Positions 32,780 to 42,555 of a stretch of DNA of 64,000 bases are shown in pieces. How positions within the stretch are numbered: the first letter of the stretch is position 1; every line of letters begins with the position of its first letter. Under the pieces are notes generated by a model. The model saw only the letters and a list, made by a program, of their open reading frames with translations. It did not search any database and was not told the DNA's origin. The translations under genes and the position numbers were made by a program. Source of the stretch: Streptomyces venezuelae ATCC 10712 (lineage in GTDB: Bacteria > Actinomycetota > Actinomycetes > Streptomycetales > Streptomycetaceae); assembly GCF_008639165.1 (NCBI RefSeq), contig NZ_CP029197.1:3410001-3474000 (forward strand), given 5' to 3'.

Positions 32780-34476
32780 TTGTCGGCCTCTCCAGAAGGG
32801 GCAGGGTCTTCTGCTGGGGGTACGGGTGCGGCGTCCGGTGCCGGCGGCGCGTCCGCCGTGAGCGCGACCGCCAGGTCACCGAGCTCCTCGGGGAGCTTCG
32901 CGGACTCGCTCCGGCCCAGGCCCGCCATCTCGACGACGGTCACGCCGTCCTCGCCCCGCACGGCCCGGACCCAGATCCGGCGCCGCTGGATGAAGAGCGA
33001 GCCGGTCAGACCGGCGATCGCGGCGATCGCACCCGCGAGGGCGAGACCGTTGCCGGGCTGCTGCGAGATCTGGAAGCTCGCCCACTCCTTGACGTCCTTC
33101 TCGAAGGTGATCGAGCCGGCGCCGTCGGGGAGCGTCATGGTCTCGCCGGGCAGCATGCGCTGGGCGAGCTTGTTGCCGGACGCGTCCATGAACTGCTTCA
33201 TCTTGGACTTGTCCAGCTGGTACACGTTCTGCGGCAGCCCCGAGTTGACCCGCAGGTCGCCGTGGAAGCCGGTGAGCGCCATGACGGGGAAGTCGAGCGC
33301 CGGGAACTGGGAGAACATCGTGCCGGCGCCCGCGCCCGCGAAGGTCGGTACGAAGAAGGCCTGGAAGCCCAGCTGCTCCTTCTTCCCGTTCTTGTCGCGG
33401 TAGCCGTCCATGACCTTGATCGCGCCGGTGGACGTGATGTTGTTGTCGATGGGCAGCAGCGGCACGGCGCCGTGGAAGACGGTCTTGCCGCGGCCGTCCT
33501 TGACGGTGACGACGGGCGCGTAGCCGTGGGCGATCAGGTAGACCTTGGAGTCGCCGACCTCGAGGGGCTCGTTGACCCGGATGACGGCCTTCTTGTCCGT
33601 ACCGCCCTGGGAGTAGGAGACGGCCGCCTCGAAGGTGCGGGGGGTGCCGCGCTGCGGGCCGTTCTTCTCGTACGTGCCGTTGAAGGAGTCCAGCTTGAAG
33701 CTGAACGGCTCCAGCTCGTCGATGCCGAACTGGGAGCCGGACTTGAAGTCGTCGTACTGGGTGAGCGTGTTGGAGAAGCCGTCGCCCTCGACGATCAGCT
33801 TGCCGCCCTCGGACTTGAAGAGCTGGCCCCAGGCGAAGGCGACGAGCATCACGATCAGGGCGACGTGGAAGGCCAGGTTCCCGGCCTCGCGGAGGTAGCC
33901 CTTCTCGGCCGCGACGGCGTCGCCCGCCGTGAGGGCGCGGAAGCGGCGGCCCTTGAGGAGGGTGAGCGCGGCCTCGCGGACCTGCTCGGGCTCGGCCTCG
34001 GTGCGCCAGGTGGTGTACGCGGGGAGCCGGTCGAGGCGCTTGGGGGCGCCCGGCGGGCGGCTGCGGAGCTGGCCGACGAACTGCCAGCTGCGGGGGACGA
34101 TGCAGCCGATGAGGGAGACGAACAGCAGGATGTAGATCGCGGAGAACCACACCGAGCTGTAGACGTCGAAGAACTGGAGCTTCTCGTACAGCGGCGTGAG
34201 CGTCTTGTGGGCGTCCTTGAAGGCCTGCACCTTGAGCTCGTCCGCGCTGGTCTGCGGGATCAGGGAGCCGGGCACGGCGCCCAGGGAGAGCATGAAGAGC
34301 AGGATCAGGGCGACCCGCATGGAGGTCAGCTGCCGCCAGAACCAGCGGACCCAGCCGACGACGCCGAGGGTGGGGCCGCCGATGACGGAGGCGCGCTCCT
34401 CGACGGGGGCGGTGGAGAGCTGGGCCCCGGCCTCACCGAGGTTGTCCTGCTGCTCCGTCGTGTCGGTCTTGCTCAT
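32776..34476 (-). CDS. resB: Cytochrome c biogenesis protein ResB (Ccs1)
   Basis: 566 residues with the Ccs1 arrangement: three N-terminal membrane helices (MRVALILLFMLSLGAVPGSLIPQ near 51-73, VWFSAIYILLFVSLIGCIVPRSWQF near 105-129, GNLAFHVALIVMLVAFAWGQLF near 190-211), a large extracellular domain, and a last helix (LALAGAIAAIAGLTGSLFIQRRRIW) near 480. The start is the ATG at 34474-34476. Works with CcsB as cytochrome c synthase. Six bases downstream of ccdA. Confidence 0.93.
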   Translation of the reverse strand: MSKTDTTEQQDNLGEAGAQLSTAPVEERASVIGGPTLGVVGWVRWFWRQLTSMRVALILLFMLSLGAVPGSLIPQTSADELKVQAFKDAHKTLTPLYEKLQFFDVYSSVWFSAIYILLFVSLIGCIVPRSWQFVGQLRSRPPGAPKRLDRLPAYTTWRTEAEPEQVREAALTLLKGRRFRALTAGDAVAAEKGYLREAGNLAFHVALIVMLVAFAWGQLFKSEGGKLIVEGDGFSNTLTQYDDFKSGSQFGIDELEPFSFKLDSFNGTYEKNGPQRGTPRTFEAAVSYSQGGTDKKAVIRVNEPLEVGDSKVYLIAHGYAPVVTVKDGRGKTVFHGAVPLLPIDNNITSTGAIKVMDGYRDKNGKKEQLGFQAFFVPTFAGAGAGTMFSQFPALDFPVMALTGFHGDLRVNSGLPQNVYQLDKSKMKQFMDASGNKLAQRMLPGETMTLPDGAGSITFEKDVKEWASFQISQQPGNGLALAGAIAAIAGLTGSLFIQRRRIWVRAVRGEDGVTVVEMAGLGRSESAKLPEELGDLAVALTADAPPAPDAAPVPPAEDPAPSGEADK

Positions 34477-34481
34477 GGAAC

Positions 34482-35219
34482 TCAGATCCCCACCGTGAAA
34501 CCGCTGGACCAGCCCTGCATCGTGGCGACCATGCTGTCCCACGCGCCCGTGAGGAGCAGGACACCGGTGACGAGCATCATGCCGCCGCCGATCCGCATCA
34601 CCCACACATAGTGCTTCTTGACCCACCCGAACGCGCCGAGCGCCTTGCGGAACGCGATCGCGGCGAGCACGAACGGCACGCCGAGCCCGAGGCAGTACGC
34701 GAAGGCGAGTATCGCCCCGCGGCCCGCGCTGGCCTGCTCCAGGGCGAGCGCGTTGACCGAGGCGAGGGTCGGGCCGATGCACGGCGTCCAGCCGATGCCG
34801 AAGAGCGCGCCGAGCAGCGGCGCGCCGACCAGTCCGGCGACGGGCTTCTTGTGGAAGCGGAACTCGCGCTGGGTGAACCAGGGCATCAGGCCGAGGAAGA
34901 ACACGCCCATGAGGATCATGAGCACGCCGAGGATCGTGGTGAGCGTCCCGCGGTACTCCTGGAGGGTCGACCCGAAGTAGCCGAAGAGCGCGCCGCCGGA
35001 GACGAACACGGCGGTGAATCCGAGGACGAAGAGGACGGCCCCCGCGGTCATCCGGCCGCGACGGCTCTCCGCGAGGTCGGTGCCGGTGACCCCGGTGACG
35101 TAGCTGAGGTAGCCGGGGACGAGCGGCAGGACGCACGGCGAGAAGAAGGAGACCAGGCCGCCGAGGACCGCGAGGGGCAGGGCGAGCAGCAGGGCTCCGC
35201 TGGTGACCGTCTCGTTCAC
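34482..35219 (-). CDS. ccdA: Cytochrome c biogenesis protein CcdA (thiol-disulfide transporter)
   Basis: 245 residues, six membrane helices, with the two redox cysteines in FFSPCVLPLVPGYLSY (near 27) and GIGWTPCIGPTLAS (near 150). It passes electrons from cytoplasmic thioredoxin to ResA-like proteins outside, reducing the CxxCH of apocytochrome c. GTG start. Four bases after the resA stop. Confidence 0.95.
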   Translation of the reverse strand: MNETVTSGALLLALPLAVLGGLVSFFSPCVLPLVPGYLSYVTGVTGTDLAESRRGRMTAGAVLFVLGFTAVFVSGGALFGYFGSTLQEYRGTLTTILGVLMILMGVFFLGLMPWFTQREFRFHKKPVAGLVGAPLLGALFGIGWTPCIGPTLASVNALALEQASAGRGAILAFAYCLGLGVPFVLAAIAFRKALGAFGWVKKHYVWVMRIGGGMMLVTGVLLLTGAWDSMVATMQGWSSGFTVGI

Positions 35220-35223
35220 CGGC

Positions 35224-35829
35224 TCACTTCTCCTTGAGGAGGGGCTCGATCATCGACCGGAGCTTCTCCTCGTTGAGCGCCATGAGGGAGCGGGCCGCGA
35301 TCCTGCCCTCCTTGTCGAGGACGACGGTGGAGGGGATGGACTGCGGGGAGAGCGTGCCCTTGGGGAAGCCGAAGAGGATGAGCCTGCCCTGCGGGTCGTA
35401 GAGGCTGGGGTACTCGACCCCGTAGTCCTCCTCGAAGGCGATCGCGGGCTGCTTGTTGGGGTCGCGGGTGTTGAGTCCGACGAACTCGACGCCCTTGCCC
35501 TTGAGGTCCTTGGCGACCTTCGCGAAGTGCGGGGCCTCGGCCCGGCAGGGCGAGCACCAGGAGCCCCAGACGTTGAGGACGACGACCTTGCCCTTGAGGT
35601 CGGCGACGTCGAGCTGCTTGCCGTCGAGCGTCTCGCCGGCGAGTTCGCCGGTGGCCGCGCGCTTGCCCTGCGGGGCGGTGGAGATGCCGCCGGTGTTGGT
35701 GACGAAGTTGGTGTTGCCACCGCCGCCGGACTTGCCGTTGCTGTCGCCGCCGCAGGCCGAGAGCGCGAGGGCGGCGGACAGCACTCCGACGGCGAGCAGG
35801 GTGCGTCGAGGGGCACGGTCAAGGCTCAT
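35224..35829 (-). CDS. resA: ResA/TlpA-like thioredoxin lipoprotein
   Basis: 201 residues. Lipoprotein signal with lipobox LSAC (Cys26), a Gly/Asn/Ser linker to about residue 50, then a thioredoxin fold with the W-C92-S-P-C95 active site and VPSTVVLDKEG-like cis-Pro loop (IPSTVVL). It keeps the cytochrome c haem-binding cysteines reduced, receiving electrons from CcdA. First gene of the operon resA-ccdA-resB-ccsB, all within a few bases of each other. Confidence 0.92.
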   Translation of the reverse strand: MSLDRAPRRTLLAVGVLSAALALSACGGDSNGKSGGGGNTNFVTNTGGISTAPQGKRAATGELAGETLDGKQLDVADLKGKVVVLNVWGSWCSPCRAEAPHFAKVAKDLKGKGVEFVGLNTRDPNKQPAIAFEEDYGVEYPSLYDPQGRLILFGFPKGTLSPQSIPSTVVLDKEGRIAARSLMALNEEKLRSMIEPLLKEK

Positions 35830-35906
35830 GTGAAAAGTTTCGCATGGGCGTTTGGGGGATCTTGGGCACCCCCCTACGTGCCCGTAAAGCCCCTTGTCAA
35901 GATCGC

Positions 35907-37202
35907 CTAAGCGGGAGGCGTGGAAGCGGACGTCGAAGCGCCCGACGCGGGCCGGAGGAAAGCGTTCCAGCCGCCCGCGGGCTTCCGTCCCACTTCCAGG
36001 CTCCGCAGCTTCTGGAGGATCTTCGGGTCCTGGACGTCGAGCCAGTCCACGAACTGCTTGAAGGAGACGAGCCGGACGTCCTTCTTTCCGGCCATTCCCT
36101 TGAGCGCCTCCTCGACGGCGTCCATGTAGATGCCGCCGTTCCACTGCTCGAAGTGGTTGCCGATGAAGAACGGCGCGCGATTCGACTCGTACGCGCGCGT
36201 GAAGCCGCCGAGCAGCGCGTCGGTGGCCTGCTTGCGCCACCCCGGGTAGCGCGAGGGCATGCCCTTGGTCGTGTTCTTCGACTGGTTGGCGAGCATGTTG
36301 TAGTCCATGGACAGGACCTCGAAGGAGTGCCCGGGGAAGGGCACGGCCTGGAGCGGCAGGTCCCAGATGCCCTGGCGCTTGGTGGGCCACATCTGCCGGC
36401 CGCCGGGCGAGCTGGCGTCGTAGCGCCAGTTGAGGCGCTTGGCGGTGGGGAGCAGGTTGTCCTGGCCGAGGAGGCAGGGGGTGCGGCCGCCGACGAGCTC
36501 CTTGGAGTAGTCGAAGGGCAGCGGGTCGAGGTCGGTCCAGCCGCTGTTCGTCTTCCACTCGGTGACGAACTTCATGGCCTGGTCGATCTCGCTCTGCCAC
36601 TGGGCCGGGGTCCAGTTGCCGACGGAGCCGGAGCCGCCGCAGAAGTGGCCGTTGAAGTGGGTGCCGATCTCGTGGCCTTCGAGCCAGGCCTGCCGGACGT
36701 ACTTCAGGGTGTCCTTGATGTGGCCGTCGGTGAGGTAGCCGATGTCGGAGGCGCCGACGCGGTTGTTCGGCGGGCGGTAGAGGTTCTTCTTCGATTCGGG
36801 GAGGAGGTAGATCCCGGAGAGGAAGAAGGTCATCGCCGCGTCGTGGTTCTTGGCGAGTTCGAGGAAGCGGGGGAAGAGGCCGTTGCCGACCTCGCCGGCG
36901 CCGTCCCATGAGAAGACGACGAACTGGGGAGGGGTCTGGCCGGGTTCGAGCGGGGTGGGGGCGTCGGGCTGGTGCGGCTGCTTGCCGGTGTCCGCGGTGG
37001 AACCGTCACCGATGAGCTTGGCGTCGTCCTTCGTCGGGGTGGCGGTACCCGGGTTCGCCGAGGTGTCGCCCCCCTTACCCGGTCCAGAACGTCCCGGCTT
37101 GTCCTGATTGTTACTGCTGCATGCCGCGATTCCCATCGCCGCCGCGGCACCAACACCCGCGCCGAGCAGCCCCCTTCGACTGATTCCACTGATCCCGCGC
37201 AT
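35907..37202 (-). CDS. Polysaccharide deacetylase-like Tat lipoprotein with altered motif
   Basis: 431 residues. The signal has twin arginines (SRRGLLGAG, R9-R10) and a lipobox ending at Cys28, so probably a Tat-exported lipoprotein. A Thr/Pro/Lys linker leads to a NodB-like barrel from about 90: motif 1 is VVFSWDGAGE where family members have T-F-D-D-G, motif 2 is EIGTHFNGH with H-x3-H intact. The metal-binding second Asp of motif 1 seems lost (Gly), so metal or catalytic activity may differ. The upstream alternative start at 37298 gives no sensible leader. Confidence 0.85.
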   Translation of the reverse strand: MRGISGISRRGLLGAGVGAAAAMGIAACSSNNQDKPGRSGPGKGGDTSANPGTATPTKDDAKLIGDGSTADTGKQPHQPDAPTPLEPGQTPPQFVVFSWDGAGEVGNGLFPRFLELAKNHDAAMTFFLSGIYLLPESKKNLYRPPNNRVGASDIGYLTDGHIKDTLKYVRQAWLEGHEIGTHFNGHFCGGSGSVGNWTPAQWQSEIDQAMKFVTEWKTNSGWTDLDPLPFDYSKELVGGRTPCLLGQDNLLPTAKRLNWRYDASSPGGRQMWPTKRQGIWDLPLQAVPFPGHSFEVLSMDYNMLANQSKNTTKGMPSRYPGWRKQATDALLGGFTRAYESNRAPFFIGNHFEQWNGGIYMDAVEEALKGMAGKKDVRLVSFKQFVDWLDVQDPKILQKLRSLEVGRKPAGGWNAFLRPASGASTSASTPPA

Positions 37203-37490
37203 GACATCCCCATTCGCGCTGACGTATGACCGAAACGTCATCCAAACCGACAATGAGTGAGATGCCGGGAGGAACACGTAGGTTCCGGAAAATCGCACAA
37301 AAATTTAAGGGCGGTCGGTTGGCATGAACACCATCCGACCGCCCTGAACTGTGGACCTTGGACTCCCGCGCTGTCCAGCGGGGCCGTAACCCTTCACCGA
37401 AGGACTACACACGGCCCCGCGGGAGACACCCGCCGAGCGTGGCCGACCGCACCCGCCGAGCGCCGTCGACGACGCCCCGAGCCCCGTCGA
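37203..37490. other. 288-bp intergenic region
   Basis: Contains the phosphatase terminator (37309-37344), GGAAC-N6-GTTCC (37271-37286) in the promoter region of the lipoprotein gene, and a 17-bp direct repeat (37464-37480 and 37485-37501, CGTCGAC(G/T)ACGCCCCGA) running into the phosphatase stop codon. No gene seen. Confidence 0.6.
37309..37344 (-). terminator. Intrinsic terminator of the hemL-phosphatase operon
   Basis: GGGCGGTCGGTTGG / CCATCCGACCGCCC with an 8-base loop, followed on the minus strand by TTAAATTTTTG. One of the few sites here with a genuine T-run. Confidence 0.88.
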
Positions 37491-38192
37491 CTACGCCCCG
37501 AACGCCTTTGACTTGCCCTTGACCGGCTTCGCGCCGGCGAGCAGATGCGCCGGGACGAGGTCACGGGCCGGCTCGCTGTAGCCGACCGAGACGATCTTGT
37601 CGCCCCGGTACGTGAACGAGGTCAGCGAGGCCAGCGTGCACTGGCGCCGCCGCGGGTCGTGCCAGAGCCGGCGCTTCTCGACGAAGCTGCGGACGATCCA
37701 GATCGGCAGCTGGTGGCTGACCAGGACCGCCTCGTGACCCCGGGCCGCGTCCTTCGCCGCGTCGAGCGCGCCCATCATGCGGACGACCTGCTCGACGTAC
37801 GGCTCGCCCCAGGACGGCTGGAACGGGTTGGTCAGGTGCTTCCAGTTCGCCGGCTTGCGCAGCGCCCCGTCACCCACGCCGAAGGTCTTGCCCTCGAAGA
37901 CGTTCGCCGCCTCGATGAGCCGCTCGTCGGTCGCCAGGTCCAGGCCGTGGGACTTGGCGACCGGCGTCGCCGTCTCCTGCGCCCGCTCCAGCGGGGAGGC
38001 GACGACGTACGTGACGTCCCGGTCGGCCAGGTGCTCGGCGACCCGGTCCGCCATCTGCCGGCCGAGCTCCGAGAGGTGGTAGCCGGCGCGGCGCCCGTAC
38101 AGCACGCCGTCCGGGTTGTGCACCTCGCCGTGCCGCATCAGATGGACGACGGTGATGTCCTGGCCGCCCTGGGGGCTGGTCGTGTCGCTCAT
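37491..38192 (-). CDS. Histidine phosphatase family protein
   Basis: 233 residues of the phosphoglycerate mutase-like fold. The catalytic motif [28 protein letters not shown] carries RHG near 20-22; [13 protein letters not shown] supplies the second Arg, and [11 protein letters not shown] supplies the second His. Single-domain, substrate unknown. It overlaps the hemL stop by four bases (ATGA), an arrangement typical of actinomycetes. Its stop (TAG) falls in the second copy of a direct repeat whose first copy reads TCG at that position. Confidence 0.9.
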   Translation of the reverse strand: MSDTTSPQGGQDITVVHLMRHGEVHNPDGVLYGRRAGYHLSELGRQMADRVAEHLADRDVTYVVASPLERAQETATPVAKSHGLDLATDERLIEAANVFEGKTFGVGDGALRKPANWKHLTNPFQPSWGEPYVEQVVRMMGALDAAKDAARGHEAVLVSHQLPIWIVRSFVEKRRLWHDPRRRQCTLASLTSFTYRGDKIVSVGYSEPARDLVPAHLLAGAKPVKGKSKAFGA

Positions 38193-39496
38193 GCCGTCGC
38201 CTCCGCGGCGGCGCGGGCGGCGGCCGGAAGAGCCGCGGCGATCCGCTCGATCGCCCGCTCGTCGTGCGAGGCCGACACGAACCAGGACTCGAACGCCGAC
38301 GGCGGCAGGTACACGCCGTCGGCCAGCATCGAGTGGAAGAAGGCGTTGAAGCGGAAGGCCTCCTGCTGCTTCGCCTCGTCGTAGTTCCGCACCTCGTCGG
38401 CGGTGAAGAAGACCGAGAACATGTTGGACGCGGTCTGCAGCCGGTGCGCCACGCCCTCCTTGGCCAGCGCGCCCGTGACCAGGCCCTGGATCTCCGCCGA
38501 GACCGCGTTCACCCTGGCGTACGCCGCGTCGTCGAGCAGCCGCAGCTGCGCGAGCCCGGCGGCGGTCGCGATCGGGTTACCGGAGAGGGTGCCCGCCTGG
38601 TAGACCGGGCCGGCCGGGGCGAGGTGCCCCATGACGTCGGCGCGGCCGCCGAACGCCGCGGCCGGGAAGCCGCCGCCCATGACCTTGCCGAAGGTCAGCA
38701 GGTCGGCCTTGACGCCGTCGACGCCGTACCAGCCGGCCTTCGAGGTGCGGAATCCGGTCATCACCTCGTCGGAGATGTACAGCGCGCCGTTCTCCCGGCA
38801 CAGGTCCGCGAGGCCCTGGTTGAAGCCCTCGACCGGCGGGACGACGCCCATGTTGCCGGGCGAGGCCTCGGTGATGACACAGGCGATCTCGCCCGGGTGC
38901 GCCGCGAACGCGGCCCGGACGGCCGCCAGGTCGTTGTAGGGCAGCACGATCGTGTCGCCGGCCTGCGCGCCGGTCACGCCGGGCGTGTCGGGCAGGCCAA
39001 GGGTGGCGACACCGGAACCGGCCGCGGCGAGCAGCGCGTCCACGTGGCCGTGGTAGCAGCCCGCGAACTTGACGACCTTCGCCCGCCCGGTGAACCCGCG
39101 GGCGAGCCGGATCGCGGACATCGTCGCCTCGGTGCCGGAGGAGACAAGACGCACCTGCTCGACCGGCTCGACGCGCGCCACGATCTCCTCGGCGAGCGCG
39201 ACCTCGCCCTCGCCGGGCGTGCCGAAGGAGGTGCCGCGGGCCACGGCGTCCTGCACGGCGGCGGTGACCTCGGGGTGCGCGTGGCCGAGAATCATCGGCC
39301 CCCACGAGCAGACCAGGTCGACGTACTCACGACCGTCGGCGTCGGTGAGGTAGGGACCGGAACCGGACACCATGAACCGGGGCGTTCCGCCCACGGCCCG
39401 GAAGGCACGCACCGGTGAGTTCACGCCGCCGGGCGTCACGAGGGAAGCGCGGTCGAAAAGCGTCTGTGAGACTGGGGCTTCGTATGAATACGGCAC
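38189..39496 (-). CDS. hemL: Glutamate-1-semialdehyde 2,1-aminomutase HemL
   Basis: 435 residues, the normal length. It converts glutamate-1-semialdehyde to 5-aminolevulinate, an early tetrapyrrole step feeding haem for the neighbouring cytochrome c genes. Motifs: [12 protein letters not shown] near 21-32, [20 protein letters not shown] near 119-138, and the PLP lysine K271 in [18 protein letters not shown]. The start is the GTG at 39494-39496; an upstream ATG at 39616 would add a Pro/Arg leader not seen in the family. First gene of a two-gene operon. Confidence 0.95.
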   Translation of the reverse strand: MPYSYEAPVSQTLFDRASLVTPGGVNSPVRAFRAVGGTPRFMVSGSGPYLTDADGREYVDLVCSWGPMILGHAHPEVTAAVQDAVARGTSFGTPGEGEVALAEEIVARVEPVEQVRLVSSGTEATMSAIRLARGFTGRAKVVKFAGCYHGHVDALLAAAGSGVATLGLPDTPGVTGAQAGDTIVLPYNDLAAVRAAFAAHPGEIACVITEASPGNMGVVPPVEGFNQGLADLCRENGALYISDEVMTGFRTSKAGWYGVDGVKADLLTFGKVMGGGFPAAAFGGRADVMGHLAPAGPVYQAGTLSGNPIATAAGLAQLRLLDDAAYARVNAVSAEIQGLVTGALAKEGVAHRLQTASNMFSVFFTADEVRNYDEAKQQEAFRFNAFFHSMLADGVYLPPSAFESWFVSASHDERAIERIAAALPAAARAAAEATA

Positions 39497-39765
39497 TGTG
39501 ATCCTGACCTGCGAGAACGACTTCGGGCACGACATCGGGAACGGAGGAGGGGTGTGAACATCCGGGGTATTACGCCGGGGCGCTCGCCCTCCGCGTCTGC
39601 GAAACTGGGGCGTCATAGGGATGGCTCACGGAATCCATGGTGTCAGAGGCCACGGCGTTCTTGCGGACAGGTGTTTCACCGTACGAACGCGGGGGAGGTC
39701 ACTGACACGATGATCGGGTCGCGCGGCGGGGTCGTGTTGCCGAGAAAAAGCAGTCGGGTGGAGAT

Positions 39766-40383
39766 ATGCATCGCGGTGGCGGACCGGGCGAGGGGACGGG
39801 CGACCTGGGTCCGGAGTCTGCCCGCCGGGGCAGGCACCGGCGCCGGCGGAGCGAGGACCCGACCTCGGGATCGCCGGGCACTCAAGGCGCTCCGGGGGCC
39901 TCGGACCCTGCCGGGGAACCGGTCACCGGAGGCGGGAGTGGCCGGTTGGGGGTGACGTACAAGTACTTCGGCGCGCCCGACGGCGCCACGGCGGCCCGCG
40001 TCCCGATCTCGATGCGGCCCGAAGAGCTCGGCGGGGATGAGCTCGGCATGGGCGGGATGTTCACCAAGATCAAGCCGGAGACCATAGCCGCCATGGTCCT
40101 GACCGGCATCCAGGGCATGCCCCTGAACAAGGTGCCCCCGCTGGAGCTCGTGGTGCTGCACCCGGACTACGCGGTGGTCAAGCTGCCGATGACCGTCGTC
40201 GACCCGCTGCGCGGGATCGGCGAGGAGTCGGTCGGCGCGGCGGCCTTCATCTGGTCCACGGTCCCGGACCGCGGCGGCCCGCGTGACGCCTTCGACGTCT
40301 ACCAGCTGCTGCACGAGTGGCAGGACTTCTCGGTACGCCTCCACGAGGCGGGCCACCAGCCGTACTGCCTGGTGTGGCCCTGA
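39766..40383 (+). CDS. Conserved actinomycete protein of unknown function
   Basis: 205 residues. The first 60 are a Gly/Arg/Ser-rich low-complexity stretch; the rest is compact (MFTKIKPETIAAMVLTGIQGMPLNKVPPLELVVLHPDYAVVKLPMTVVDP...), with no signal peptide or membrane helix. A GGTGGAG site precedes the ATG. I recognise no enzyme motif. It is divergent from hemL and convergent with the permease gene. Confidence 0.75.
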   Translation: MHRGGGPGEGTGDLGPESARRGRHRRRRSEDPTSGSPGTQGAPGASDPAGEPVTGGGSGRLGVTYKYFGAPDGATAARVPISMRPEELGGDELGMGGMFTKIKPETIAAMVLTGIQGMPLNKVPPLELVVLHPDYAVVKLPMTVVDPLRGIGEESVGAAAFIWSTVPDRGGPRDAFDVYQLLHEWQDFSVRLHEAGHQPYCLVWP

Positions 40384-40478
40384 GCGTCTGACGGGGGCGG
40401 GGCTGGGCGGGGCGCTCAGGCCGGGTCGGGCGGTGCCGGGCAGGGACGTTCCGGGCGTCGGGGCCGTCGGGCAGGCGC

Positions 40479-42452
40479 TCAGGCCTGCTTCTCGGCGTCC
40501 TGCGCCGCCCGCGCCGCCTTCGCGCGCTCGGCCGCGAGTTCGCGGGCCGAGGCGAGCCGGTAGGGCACGTCGATGACGACGACGTTCTTCATGAACAGCA
40601 GCCGGGTCTTCAGCCGCAGCGCGCTCTGGTTGTGCAGCGGCTGCTCCCACCAGTGGCCCACCACGTACTCGGGGATGACCACCGAGATCACCGCGCCCTC
40701 CGTGCGCTCGGGCACCTCCCTGACGTGCCGCAGGACCGGCTGGACGATCGAGCGGTACGGGGAGCTGAGCACCCGCAGCGGTACGTCGATGCCGTGGGCC
40801 TCCCAGCTCGCGCGGAGCACCTCCGCCTCCGCCGGGTCCTCGGCGACGGTGACGGCCGTGAGCGAGGCGGGGCGCAGCGTCTTCGCGTAGGACAGGGCCC
40901 GGAGGCTGGGCGCGTTGACCGAGGCGACCAGGACGAGGACGTGGTTCCCGGCGAGGGCCTGGGGCCGTTCACCCGGGCCGACGGCGACCTCGGCGGCGAC
41001 GGCGTCGTAGTGCCGCCGGACCCCCTTCATCCCGGCGTAGAGCACCGGCATCGCGATGACGACGAGCCAGGCGCCGTGGGTGAACTTGGTGATGAGGACG
41101 ATGACGAGGACGACCGCCGTGAGGCAGGCGCCGAAGGCGTTGATCGCGAGCCGGCGGTGGATGTTGTGGCGGTCGGCCGCCCCGGCGGGCGTGGCGAGTT
41201 CTCGCCGCCAGTGCTTGACCATGCCGGCCTGGGAAAGGGTGAAGGAGACGAAGACGCCGAGGATGTACAGCTGGATGAGGCGGGTCAGCTGCGCGTCGAA
41301 GGCGACGATCAGGACGATCGCGGCGAGGGCGAGGAGGACGATGCCGTTGGAGTAGACGAGCCGGTCGCCGCGGTGGAAGAGCTGGCGGGGCGCGTACCGG
41401 TCGCGGCCGAGGACGGAGGCGAGCATGGGGAAGCCGTTGAAGGCGGTGTTGGCGGCCAGGATGAGGACGCCCGCGGTGACGGCCTGGAGCACGTAGAAGA
41501 GGATGTGCCAGTCGCCGAAGGTGGCCCGTCCGATCTGCGCGAGCGCGGTGGACATCGGGGTTCCGGGGGCGAGTCCGAGTTCGGTGGGGTCCTCGGCGAC
41601 GTGGACCTCGTAGACCATGGCGAGCACGGTGATCCCGAAGAACATGGTCACCGAGAGCCCGCCCATGATCGCGAGCGTCATGGCGGCGTTGCGGCTCTTC
41701 GGCTTGGCGAACGCGGGCACGCCGTTGCTGACGGCCTCGACACCGGTGAGCGCGGTGCAGCCGGAGGCGAAGGCGCGCAGCGCGAGGAACACGAGCGCGA
41801 TCCCCGAGTAGGTGGAGACCGCGTGGACGGGCAGCTCGGCGGACTCGGCGCGGATCGTCGCCCCGGTCGCCATCCGGACCGCGGCCACCGCGAACATCAG
41901 GTAGATGACGGCGATGAAGGCGTAGGTGGGGACGGCGAACCAGCGTCCCGACTCGCGTACCCCGCGCAGGTTCATCCAGGCGAGCACGGCGACGAAGAAC
42001 ACCGACATGGCGACGGCGTGCCCGTCGAGCGAGGGGACGGCCGAGGTGATGGCGGCGACCCCGGAGACGACGGAGACGGCGACGGTCATCACGTAGTCGA
42101 TGAGCAGCGCGGAGGCGGCGGTGAGCGCGGCGGGCTGCCCGAGGTTCTCGGCGGAGACGACATAGGCTCCGCCGCCGCCCGGGTAGGCGTAGCAGGTCTG
42201 CCGGTAGGAGGCGACGACGACCAGGAGCAGGATCACGATGCCGACCGCCGCGTACCAGGCCAGATGGAGTACGGCGAGCCCGCCCAGGGCCAGGATCAGC
42301 AGGATCTCCTCGGTGGCGTACGCGACCGAGGAGAGCGGGTCGCTGCAGAAGATCGGCAGGGCGACCCGCTTCGGCAGCAGGGTCTCCCCCAGCCGGCCGC
42401 TGTCCAACGGACGACCTACGAGCAGGCGTTTCGCCGCACTTCCAGCTCTCAT
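40479..42452 (-). CDS. APC-superfamily permease, KimA-like potassium importer
   Basis: 657 residues, about twelve membrane helices and a C-terminal cytoplasmic domain (about 480-650). The N-terminus RLLVGRPLDSGRLGETLLPKRVALPIFCSDPLSSVAYATEE and SYRQTCYAYPGGGGAYVVSAENLG match B. subtilis KimA strikingly. KimA is a proton-coupled K+ importer inhibited by c-di-AMP; annotation pipelines usually call such proteins amino acid permeases. Start at the ATG 42450-42452; the upstream reading frame is not supported. The C-terminal domain resembles the nucleotide-sensing tail of KimA. Divergent from a MerR gene. Confidence 0.85.
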   Translation of the reverse strand: MRAGSAAKRLLVGRPLDSGRLGETLLPKRVALPIFCSDPLSSVAYATEEILLILALGGLAVLHLAWYAAVGIVILLLVVVASYRQTCYAYPGGGGAYVVSAENLGQPAALTAASALLIDYVMTVAVSVVSGVAAITSAVPSLDGHAVAMSVFFVAVLAWMNLRGVRESGRWFAVPTYAFIAVIYLMFAVAAVRMATGATIRAESAELPVHAVSTYSGIALVFLALRAFASGCTALTGVEAVSNGVPAFAKPKSRNAAMTLAIMGGLSVTMFFGITVLAMVYEVHVAEDPTELGLAPGTPMSTALAQIGRATFGDWHILFYVLQAVTAGVLILAANTAFNGFPMLASVLGRDRYAPRQLFHRGDRLVYSNGIVLLALAAIVLIVAFDAQLTRLIQLYILGVFVSFTLSQAGMVKHWRRELATPAGAADRHNIHRRLAINAFGACLTAVVLVIVLITKFTHGAWLVVIAMPVLYAGMKGVRRHYDAVAAEVAVGPGERPQALAGNHVLVLVASVNAPSLRALSYAKTLRPASLTAVTVAEDPAEAEVLRASWEAHGIDVPLRVLSSPYRSIVQPVLRHVREVPERTEGAVISVVIPEYVVGHWWEQPLHNQSALRLKTRLLFMKNVVVIDVPYRLASARELAAERAKAARAAQDAEKQA

Positions 42453-42555
42453 AAGTGCTGAAGTTAGGACGAATGGTATGTAATGCGCGGAAGCCGCGCC
42501 CGGTGGGAGCTCCGTACGCCTTGCGGGAGCCCCCGTACGAGGAAGGACCTGCCGC

